From the NCBI GenBank assembly GCA_937975735.1, contig CALJUI010000283.1, positions 1 to 8,374 of the forward strand: DNA of 8,374 nt, in the 5' to 3' direction. The notes beneath the pieces are model-generated. The model made no database searches. It saw only the letters and a program-made list of their open reading frames with translations, and was not told where the DNA came from. The position numbers and the translations under genes were made by a program. Positions within the stretch are counted from its first letter, which is position 1. Each line of letters opens with the position of its first letter. This DNA comes from an uncultured Rubrivivax sp. GTDB taxonomy: Bacteria > Pseudomonadota > Gammaproteobacteria > Burkholderiales > Burkholderiaceae_C. Shown here in pieces: positions 1 to 5,020 of the stretch.

Positions 1-388
1 CAACCTGATCCCGTTCATCGACGTGCTGCTGGTGATCCTGATCTTCCTGATGCTGACGACGACCTACTCGCGGTTCACCGAGCTGCAGGTCGCGCTGCCG
101 ACCGCCGACGCCGAGAAGCTCAAGGACCGGCCGACCGAGATCGTCGTCGCGGTGTCGGGCGACGGTCGCTACAGCGTCAACAAGCAGCTCGCCGCCAGCC
201 GCCGCGCCGCGCAGCTTACCCGCGTGCTCGCCGCTGCCGCCGGCGACCGTGCCGACTCGCTGCTCATCGTCCCGGCCGACGGTCGGCCGGTGCACCAGTC
301 GGTGATCAACGTGCTGGATGCGGCGCGCCGCGCCGGCCTGGTCAAGCTGACCTTCGCCGCGCAGGCGCCGGCGGGCGGCACCCGCTGA
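1..388 (+). CDS. exbD: ExbD/TolR-family biopolymer transport protein, 3' part
   Basis: Inner-membrane subunit of an ExbBD/TolQR-type proton channel that uses proton-motive force to energise TonB (or Tol) in the periplasm. The reading frame is already open at base 2, so the start codon lies outside the window and about 128 residues are visible. The first visible residues, NLIPFIDVLLVILIFLML, form the single transmembrane helix and carry the conserved membrane aspartate (visible residue 7) that takes part in proton movement. The rest is the usual periplasmic domain, with the typical stretch ending in VNVLDAARRAGLVKLTFAAQ. Only about ten residues seem to be missing, given the family's usual length near 140. 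lpxK starts 5 bases after its stop codon, so the two are probably cotranscribed. An exbB/tolQ gene is expected just upstream. ExbD fits better than TolR because of the lpxK neighbour, but the sequence alone does not exclude TolR. Confidence 0.88.
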   Translation, partial: NLIPFIDVLLVILIFLMLTTTYSRFTELQVALPTADAEKLKDRPTEIVVAVSGDGRYSVNKQLAASRRAAQLTRVLAAAAGDRADSLLIVPADGRPVHQSVINVLDAARRAGLVKLTFAAQAPAGGTR

Positions 389-393
389 CGCTG

Positions 394-1437
394 ATGGTCC
401 TGCGGGCCGTCGGCGATGCGCTGCAGCGCCGCTGGTGGTCCCCCCGCCTCGGGCCGGTCACGGCCGCCCTGCTGCCGCTGAGCGCGCTCTACGCCGCGCT
501 GGCGGCCTGGCAGGCCCGGCGCCAGACGGCGCGCGCCTGGCGCGCGCCCTGCCCGGTGCTGGTGGTCGGCAACCTCGTCGTCGGCGGCGCCGGCAAGACG
601 CCCACCGTGATCGCGCTCGTGCGAGCGCTGCAGGCGGCGGGCCACCGGCCCGGCGTCGTGTCGCGCGGCTACGGCCGACGGGCGGGCGGCATCGTCGACG
701 TGCAGCCGGACACCGACGGACGCGTCTGCGGCGACGAGCCGCTGCTGATCCGTCGCGCCACCGGGGCGCCGGTGGTCGTCGCCACGCGGCGCGTCGACGC
801 CGCCCGCCACCTGCTCGCCGGGCACCCGCAGGTCGACCTGCTGATCGCCGACGATGGCCTGCAGCACCGCGCGCTGGCACGCGATGCCGAGGTCTGGGTG
901 TTCGACGAGCGGGGCGTCGGCAACGGCGCGCTGCTCCCGGCGGGTCCGCTGCGCGAGGTGCTGCCGGCGCACCTGCCCGATCACGCGCTGGTGCTCTACA
1001 ACGCGCCGGCACCGAGCACGCCGCTGCCGGGCCCGTGCGCGCGGCGACGGCTGGCCGGAGCGGTGGCGCTGGCCGACTGGCACGCCGGCAAGCCGATGCA
1101 GCCCGAGCTGCTTTCGCAGCTGCGGGGTCGACGCCTCGTCGCGATCGCCGGCATCGCCGCGCCGCAGCGCTTCTTCCGCATGCTCGTCGAGGCCGGCCTC
1201 GACATCGACCCGACGCCACTGCCCGACCACGCGGCGTTCGACGCCGTGCCGTGGCCGATCGGTGCCGCCGACGTGGTCTGCACCGAGAAGGACGCGGTCA
1301 AGCTCGACCTGCGGACGATCGGCGAGACGCGGGTCTGGGTCGTCGGGCTAGACTTCGAACTGCCCTCCGAACTGATCAGCGCGCTGTGCCAGCGCCTCGC
1401 GCCGCCCGAACCGCCATGCCCCTCGACCACCGCCTGA
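394..1437 (+). CDS. lpxK: Tetraacyldisaccharide 4'-kinase (lipid A biosynthesis)
   Basis: LpxK phosphorylates the 4' position of tetraacyldisaccharide 1-phosphate to give lipid IVA, the sixth step of lipid A synthesis, at the cytoplasmic face of the inner membrane. The 347-residue product has the family's usual length. Residues 23-40 form the hydrophobic N-terminal segment that anchors the enzyme to the membrane. The P-loop is VGNLVVGGAGKTPT at 58-71. Other family motifs are SRGYGR (90-95), GDEPLLI (113-119), IADDGLQHR (151-159) and GNGALLPAGPLRE (177-188). CTEKDAVKL near the C terminus is the usual late motif. The ATG at 394 is chosen because it lies 5 bases after exbD and keeps the whole N-terminal helix; no strong Shine-Dalgarno sequence is visible, so reinitiation after exbD is plausible. 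Its last 22 bases overlap the next gene. The neighbours trm112 and kdsB match the well-known lpxK-ycaR-kdsB arrangement of Gram-negative bacteria. Confidence 0.96.
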   Translation: MVLRAVGDALQRRWWSPRLGPVTAALLPLSALYAALAAWQARRQTARAWRAPCPVLVVGNLVVGGAGKTPTVIALVRALQAAGHRPGVVSRGYGRRAGGIVDVQPDTDGRVCGDEPLLIRRATGAPVVVATRRVDAARHLLAGHPQVDLLIADDGLQHRALARDAEVWVFDERGVGNGALLPAGPLREVLPAHLPDHALVLYNAPAPSTPLPGPCARRRLAGAVALADWHAGKPMQPELLSQLRGRRLVAIAGIAAPQRFFRMLVEAGLDIDPTPLPDHAAFDAVPWPIGAADVVCTEKDAVKLDLRTIGETRVWVVGLDFELPSELISALCQRLAPPEPPCPSTTA

Positions 1438-1607
1438 TCGACCTGCTCGTCTGCCCCGTCTGCAAGGGGCCGCTGCAGATGCTGCGCGACGATCAGCAGC
1501 GCCCGCTGGAGCTCGGCTGCAAGGCCGACCGGCTCGCCTTCCCGATCCGCGACGGCATCCCGGTGATGCTCGAGTCCGAAGCGCGGACCTGGGACCCGAA
1601 GGCGTGA
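1416..1607 (+). CDS. Trm112-family small protein (YcaR/UPF0434-like)
   Basis: A 63-residue protein of the Trm112/UPF0434 family, homologous to E. coli YcaR. It opens with the family signature LLVCPVCKGPL (residues 10-20), which holds a CPxC pair. The middle has LELGCKADRLAFPIRDGIPVML, whose AFPIRDGIPVM block is the most conserved part of the family. Three cysteines (13, 16 and 35) are visible. Eukaryotic and archaeal Trm112 proteins are zinc-binding activators of methyltransferases; the role of the short bacterial form is not settled, so none is assigned here. The ATG at 1416 lies inside lpxK in another frame (22-base overlap), has no clear ribosome binding site, and is probably translated by coupling to lpxK. 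The stop codon overlaps the kdsB start (GTGA). An open frame extends far upstream of 1416, but that part is only a shadow of lpxK. Confidence 0.93.
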   Translation: MPLDHRLIDLLVCPVCKGPLQMLRDDQQRPLELGCKADRLAFPIRDGIPVMLESEARTWDPKA

Positions 1608-2356
1608 ACTTCCACGTCCTGATCCCGGCGCGGCTGGCGTCGACGCGCCTGCCCGACAAGCCGCTGGCCGACATCGGCGGGCTGCCGATGGTCGTGCGCG
1701 TGGCGCGCCGCGCCGCCGAGTCGGGTGCGGCGCAGGTGATCGTCGCCGCCGATCACCAGCGCATCGTGCAGGCCTGCCAGGCGCACGGGGTATCGGCGCT
1801 GATGACGCGCACCGACCACGCCAGCGGCAGCGACCGGCTGGCCGAGGCCTGCGGCGCACTGGGGCTGGACGGCGACGACCTCGTCGTCAACGTGCAGGGC
1901 GACGAACCGCTGATCGACCCGCGGCTGATCCGCCGCAGCGCCGAGTTGCTCGGCGAGCACCCCGACTGCGCGGTGGCGACGGTCGCCCACCCGATCGATG
2001 CGCTAAGCGAGTACCTGAACCCGACCGTCGTCAAGGTGGTGCTCGCCGCCGCCGGCCGCGCGCTGCTGTTCCGCCGCGCGCCGCTGCCCTGGTGGCGCGA
2101 CGGCGCGGCCGCGGGCAAGCCGGCGCTGCCGTCGCCGGCGCCGCTGCGCCATGTCGGCCTGTATGCCTACCGCGCGGGCTTCCTGCGCCGATTCCCGGAG
2201 CTGCCGGCGGCGCCGATCGAGACACTGGAATCGCTCGAGCAGCTGCGCGTGCTGTGGCATGGCGAACGGATCGCCGTGCACGTCACCGCCCAGCCCCCGG
2301 GGCCGGGCGTCGACACGCCGGAAGACCTCGAACGCGTGCGCAGATTGTTCGCCTGA
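1604..2356 (+). CDS. kdsB: 3-deoxy-manno-octulosonate cytidylyltransferase (CMP-Kdo synthetase)
   Basis: KdsB activates Kdo with CTP to form CMP-Kdo, the sugar donor for the inner core of lipopolysaccharide. The 250-residue length is standard. Visible motifs are the nucleotide-binding start IPARLASTRLPDKPL (7-21), MTRTDHASGSDRLAE (67-81), VNVQGDEPLI (95-104) with conserved Asp100, HVGLYAYRAGFLRRF in the last third, LEQLRVLWHGERI, and the terminal PGVDTPEDLERVR, whose Asp237 is the other conserved metal-ligand aspartate. The start is GTG at 1604, overlapping the trm112 stop as GTGA. It puts the valine/methionine two residues before the conserved HVLIPAR, as in homologues that begin MSFVVIIPAR. 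This points to translational coupling. The stop codon lies inside the ascending arm of a strong hairpin (2352-2377), which may end or stabilise this part of the transcript. Confidence 0.96.
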   Translation: MNFHVLIPARLASTRLPDKPLADIGGLPMVVRVARRAAESGAAQVIVAADHQRIVQACQAHGVSALMTRTDHASGSDRLAEACGALGLDGDDLVVNVQGDEPLIDPRLIRRSAELLGEHPDCAVATVAHPIDALSEYLNPTVVKVVLAAAGRALLFRRAPLPWWRDGAAAGKPALPSPAPLRHVGLYAYRAGFLRRFPELPAAPIETLESLEQLRVLWHGERIAVHVTAQPPGPGVDTPEDLERVRRLFA

Positions 2357-2377
2357 GCGGCGCGCCGCGCCGTCAGG
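2352..2377 (+). terminator. Strong hairpin over the kdsB stop codon, possible terminator without T tract
   Basis: CCTGA (2352-2356) pairs with TCAGG (2373-2377), and CGGCGC (2358-2363) with GCGCCG (2367-2372), around a GCC loop. Only G2357 is bulged, giving 11 base pairs, nearly all G-C in the inner part. The kdsB stop TGA is part of the left arm. No T-rich run follows on either strand, so this is not a classical intrinsic terminator. It could act as a 3' stabilising structure, as a pause site, or as partial attenuation between kdsB and adk. The pairing is seen directly; the role is inferred. Confidence 0.4.
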
Positions 2378-2395
2378 CTGGCGCAGGACATCGCG

Positions 2396-2404
2396 TGATA
2401 TTCT
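2396..2404 (+). promoter_or_regulatory. Possible extended -10 promoter for adk
   Basis: The 121-base gap between kdsB and adk holds TGATATTCT, which fits the extended -10 form TGN-TATAAT at four of six hexamer positions plus the TG. It sits in a short relatively AT-rich patch in an otherwise very GC-rich region. No convincing -35 hexamer is seen 16-18 bases upstream. Transcription would start near 2411, giving a leader of about 67 bases for adk. The hairpin just upstream makes an internal promoter reasonable, but the match is weak. Confidence 0.27.
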
Positions 2405-2477
2405 CGTTTCACATTGGGTCGGCGCACGCCGCGATGCCGCGCCGGACCACCATCAGAACGACAAGTCGAGGGCTTCC

Positions 2478-3131
2478 ATGAGACTGATCCTGTTGGGCGC
2501 ACCCGGCGCCGGCAAGGGCACGCAAGCGGCCGTGATCTGCCAGAAGTACGGCATCCCGCAGATCTCCACCGGCGACATGCTCCGCGCCGCGGTCAAGGCC
2601 GGCACGCCGCTCGGCGTGGAGGCCAAGAAGGTCATGGATGCCGGTGCCCTGGTCAGCGACGACATCATCATCGGCCTCGTGAACGAGCGCATCGCCCGCC
2701 CCCTCTGCGCCAACGGATTCCTGTTCGACGGCTTCCCGCGCACGCTCCCGCAGGCCGAGGCGATGAAGGGCGCCGGCGTCAAGCTCGACGTCGTGCTCGA
2801 GATCGACGTGCCCGACAGCGCCATCATCGAGCGCATGAGCGGGCGCCGCGTGCACGCGGCCTCCGGCCGCACCTACCACGTCAAGTTCAACCCGCCCAAG
2901 GTCGCCGGCCAGGACGACGTGACCGGCGAGCCGCTGATCCAGCGTGACGACGACAAGGAAGAGACCGTGCGCAAGCGCCTGGCGGTCTACCAGGCGCAGA
3001 CCCGGCCGCTGGTGGACTACTACGCGCGATGGGCCAAGACCGGCGACAAGGACGCGCCGCGCTACCGCCGCATCAGCGGCGAAGGCAGCGTCGAGCAGAT
3101 CACCGCGCGCGCCTTCGAGGCGCTCGCCTGA
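2478..3131 (+). CDS. adk: Adenylate kinase
   Basis: Adenylate kinase interconverts ATP + AMP and 2 ADP in the cytoplasm. The 217-residue product is the long bacterial form. Motifs are the P-loop GAPGAGKGT (7-15), the AMP-binding TGDMLR (31-36), the family signature FLFDGFPRT (81-89), and the LID domain at about 122-159 with SGRRVHAASGRTYHVKFNPPK and DDVTGE. The LID has no cysteines, so it is the hydrogen-bonded (Gram-negative) type and not the zinc type. EETVRKRLAVY (161-171) contributes the late conserved arginine. The ATG at 2478 follows GAGGG at 2468-2472 with a 5-base gap and starts directly at the core MRLILLGAPG. The open frame continues upstream to 2151, but that part is a shadow of kdsB. 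The next gene begins 20 bases after the stop, so adk probably leads a small operon with the dehydrogenase and methyltransferase. Confidence 0.97.
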   Translation: MRLILLGAPGAGKGTQAAVICQKYGIPQISTGDMLRAAVKAGTPLGVEAKKVMDAGALVSDDIIIGLVNERIARPLCANGFLFDGFPRTLPQAEAMKGAGVKLDVVLEIDVPDSAIIERMSGRRVHAASGRTYHVKFNPPKVAGQDDVTGEPLIQRDDDKEETVRKRLAVYQAQTRPLVDYYARWAKTGDKDAPRYRRISGEGSVEQITARAFEALA

Positions 3132-3151
3132 ACACGAAGGCAGGAACCGTC

Positions 3152-3910
3152 ATGGACATCAAGGGCAAGGTCTTCATCGTCACCGGCGGGGCTTCCGGGC
3201 TCGGCGAAGGCAGCGCACGGCTGCTTGCCGAGCGCGGCGGCAAGGTCGTGATCGCCGACCTGCAGGTCGATCGCGGCGAGGCGGTGGCCAAGGAGATCGG
3301 CGGTCGCTTCGTCAAGTGCGACGTCAGCCAGGAGGCCGACGCGCAGGCCGCCGTGGACGCCGCCACCGGCCTGGGCAAGCTGGTCGGCCTGGTCAACTGC
3401 GCCGGCATCGCGCCGGCCGCGAAGACGGTCGGCAAGGACGGCGCGCACCCGCTGGCGCTGTTCGCCAAGACGATCACGGTCAACCTGATCGGCAGCTTCA
3501 ACATGATCCGCCTCGCCGCCACGGCGATGGCCAGGAACGAACCCGAGCCCACCGGTGAGCGCGGCGTGCTGATCAGCACCGCCAGCGTCGCCGCCTACGA
3601 CGGCCAGATCGGCCAGGCAGCCTACAGCGCCAGCAAGGGCGGCGTCGTCGGCATGACGCTGCCGATCGCCCGCGACCTGGCGCGCAACGGCATCCGCAAC
3701 ATGACGATCGCGCCGGGCATCTTCGGCACGCCGATGCTGTTCACGATGCCCCAGGAGGTGCAGGATGCGCTGGCCGCCAGCGTGCCCTTCCCCAGCCGCC
3801 TGGGCACCCCGCTGGACTACGCCAGGCTGGTCGAGCACATCGTCGTCAACGACATGCTCAACGGCGAGGTCATCCGGCTCGACGGCGCGATCCGACTCGC
3901 CCCGAAGTGA
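3152..3910 (+). CDS. HSD10-type short-chain dehydrogenase (3-hydroxyacyl-CoA / 3-hydroxy-2-methylbutyryl-CoA dehydrogenase)
   Basis: A 252-residue classical short-chain dehydrogenase. The NAD-binding motif is TGGASGLG (11-18), and Asp36 at the end of the second strand favours NAD over NADP. NCAG is at 82-85. The catalytic set Asn111, Ser145, Tyr158 and Lys162 is complete, in STASVAAYDG and YSASK. The sequence around QAAYSASKGGVVGMTLPIARDLA, the VPFPSRLG segment and the terminal LNGEVIRLDGAIRL closely resemble, from memory, human 17-beta-HSD10 and bacterial 3-hydroxyacyl-CoA dehydrogenase type II. These oxidise 3-hydroxy-2-methylbutyryl-CoA in isoleucine breakdown and short 3-hydroxyacyl-CoAs in beta-oxidation. 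The ATG at 3152 is preceded by CAGGAA at 3141-3146 and lies 20 bases after adk. The stop overlaps the methyltransferase start (GTGA). The physiological substrate cannot be fixed from sequence, since no acyl-CoA dehydrogenase, hydratase or thiolase gene is visible nearby. Confidence 0.9.
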   Translation: MDIKGKVFIVTGGASGLGEGSARLLAERGGKVVIADLQVDRGEAVAKEIGGRFVKCDVSQEADAQAAVDAATGLGKLVGLVNCAGIAPAAKTVGKDGAHPLALFAKTITVNLIGSFNMIRLAATAMARNEPEPTGERGVLISTASVAAYDGQIGQAAYSASKGGVVGMTLPIARDLARNGIRNMTIAPGIFGTPMLFTMPQEVQDALAASVPFPSRLGTPLDYARLVEHIVVNDMLNGEVIRLDGAIRLAPK

Positions 3911-4911
3911 GCCCCGCCGCGCGCACCGACGCCTGGTCGCGCTACTGGGCCGGTGGCGCGCAGCACAGCTGCAGCGCTGACATGCAGGGCCGCTATGGCG
4001 GCGCCATCGGGGCATTCTGGCAGGCGCAGTTCGGCGCCGCACCGCCGGCGGCGCGGGTGCTCGACATCGCCTGCGGCAACGGCGCGCTCGCCCGCCTGCT
4101 GCAGCAGACGCGGTCCGATGAACGCTGGCACTGCGACGCGGTCGACCTCGCGCGCGTCGCCCCGGTCTGGGCCGCAACCGAGCCTCGCGTGCATTTCCAT
4201 CCCGGCCTGGGCGCCGAAGCACTGCCCTTTGCGTCCGGCCACTTCGACCTCGTGGTCAGCCAGTACGGCATCGAGTACAGCGACATGAAGCGCTCGCTGC
4301 ACGAGGCGCTGCGCGTCTGCCGTCCCGGCGGCACGCTGGCCTTCGGGATGCACCACGCCGGCGCGCGCCCGTGTGTGCTGGCGCGCGAGGAACTCGGTCA
4401 CCTCGACTGGCTGCTGGCCGGCGACGGCTGGCTGGCCGCGGCGCGCGACATGCTCGAGCCGATGCGGCTGATGGCCAGCCACGAGGGGCGCGCCCGCCTG
4501 GCCGCCCAGGCCGAGCGCTACGGGGCGATGCGCAGCCGCTTCGACGAATGCACCGCCGCGCTGCACGCGCGGCGCAAGACCAGCCTCTGCCCCGACGTGC
4601 TGGTCGACGCGCACAACCGTGCCGTGCAGGCCTTCCGCGCGGCCAACGCCGATGGCGCACAGGCCGGCGAGCTGGCGCTGCAGGGCCTGGCGGCGATGCT
4701 CCAGGACATCCGCGAGCGCCTGCGCGACCTGAGCACCCACGCGCTCGACGAACCCGGCCTCGCCGCCGTGGTCGACACGCTGCGCGCCGACGGGCGCGAC
4801 GTCGATCGCCAGGACCTGCACGACCGGTTGCCGTCGCCCCCGGAGTCCCGTGCCGGATCGGCCTGGATGGCCGGGTCCCTGGTCGCCGGTCCGCGCCGCC
4901 CCTGCCCCTAG
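3907..4911 (+). CDS. Class I SAM-dependent methyltransferase
   Basis: A 334-residue protein with a Rossmann-type SAM-binding core of the Methyltransf_11/25 kind. Motif I is VLDIACGNGAL (51-61). The acidic strand-2 end is DAVDLA (77-82), the post-motif ALPFASGHFDLVVSQYGIEYS spans about 105-125, and the motif III region LHEALRVCRPGGTLAFGMH is at 131-149. The last 170 residues are largely helical and unassigned, and the final 30 (rich in P, S, R) look like an unstructured tail. The target molecule is unknown. The GTG at 3907 overlaps the dehydrogenase stop codon and has no clear Shine-Dalgarno, implying coupled translation. The next in-frame ATG (3982, residue 26) would remove DAWSRYWAGGAQHSC, a tryptophan-rich lead-in that looks like part of the fold, so the upstream GTG is preferred. 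It is the last gene of the plus-strand run and converges on the receptor gene. Confidence 0.82.
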   Translation: MSPAARTDAWSRYWAGGAQHSCSADMQGRYGGAIGAFWQAQFGAAPPAARVLDIACGNGALARLLQQTRSDERWHCDAVDLARVAPVWAATEPRVHFHPGLGAEALPFASGHFDLVVSQYGIEYSDMKRSLHEALRVCRPGGTLAFGMHHAGARPCVLAREELGHLDWLLAGDGWLAAARDMLEPMRLMASHEGRARLAAQAERYGAMRSRFDECTAALHARRKTSLCPDVLVDAHNRAVQAFRAANADGAQAGELALQGLAAMLQDIRERLRDLSTHALDEPGLAAVVDTLRADGRDVDRQDLHDRLPSPPESRAGSAWMAGSLVAGPRRPCP

Positions 4912-4927
4912 ACCGACGACGATTCCC

Positions 4928-4961
4928 AAAGAAAAAGGCCCGGGTGTCGCCACCCGGGCCT
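4928..4961 (-). terminator. Intrinsic terminator of the TonB-dependent receptor gene
   Basis: AGGCCCGGGTG (4936-4946) and CACCCGGGCCT (4951-4961) form a perfect 11-base-pair stem with a TCGC loop. On the plus strand the stem is preceded by AAAGAAAAA (4928-4936), so a minus-strand transcript ends in the hairpin followed by TTTTTCTTT. This is a classical rho-independent terminator about 60 bases beyond the receptor stop codon at 5021. In the plus direction the stem is followed by TGGTCTGCGG, which has no T tract, so it is a weak terminator at most for the methyltransferase operon that ends at 4911. Confidence 0.9.
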
Positions 4962-4973
4962 GGTCTGCGGTGT

Positions 4974-4993
4974 GACGCGGCGCTCGCCGCGTC
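4974..4993. repeat. Second hairpin between the convergent genes
   Basis: GACGCGGC (4974-4981) pairs with GCCGCGTC (4986-4993) around a GCTC tetraloop, giving 8 base pairs. It lies between the receptor stop codon and the main terminator, 12 bases from the terminator stem. No T tract follows on either strand. It may protect the 3' end of the receptor mRNA or assist termination from the plus side. The pairing is seen directly; the function is a guess. Confidence 0.5.
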
Positions 4994-5020
4994 AGGCCGA
5001 CTGTGTCGACGATCCGTCGA

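Noticed and set aside
169..1230. Minus-strand open frame of 353 codons opposite exbD and lpxK
   Set aside because: No recognisable motif or ribosome binding site; overlaps the confidently identified lpxK.
435..1415. Upstream extension of the Trm112-like frame inside lpxK
   Set aside because: The translation is Arg/Ala repeats typical of a shifted GC-rich frame. The recognisable protein begins at the ATG at 1416, giving the family's normal length.
3062..4222. Minus-strand open frame of 386 codons opposite the dehydrogenase
   Set aside because: Composition-driven shadow, rich in Arg/Ala/Asp/His without motifs. The plus strand encodes a complete short-chain dehydrogenase.
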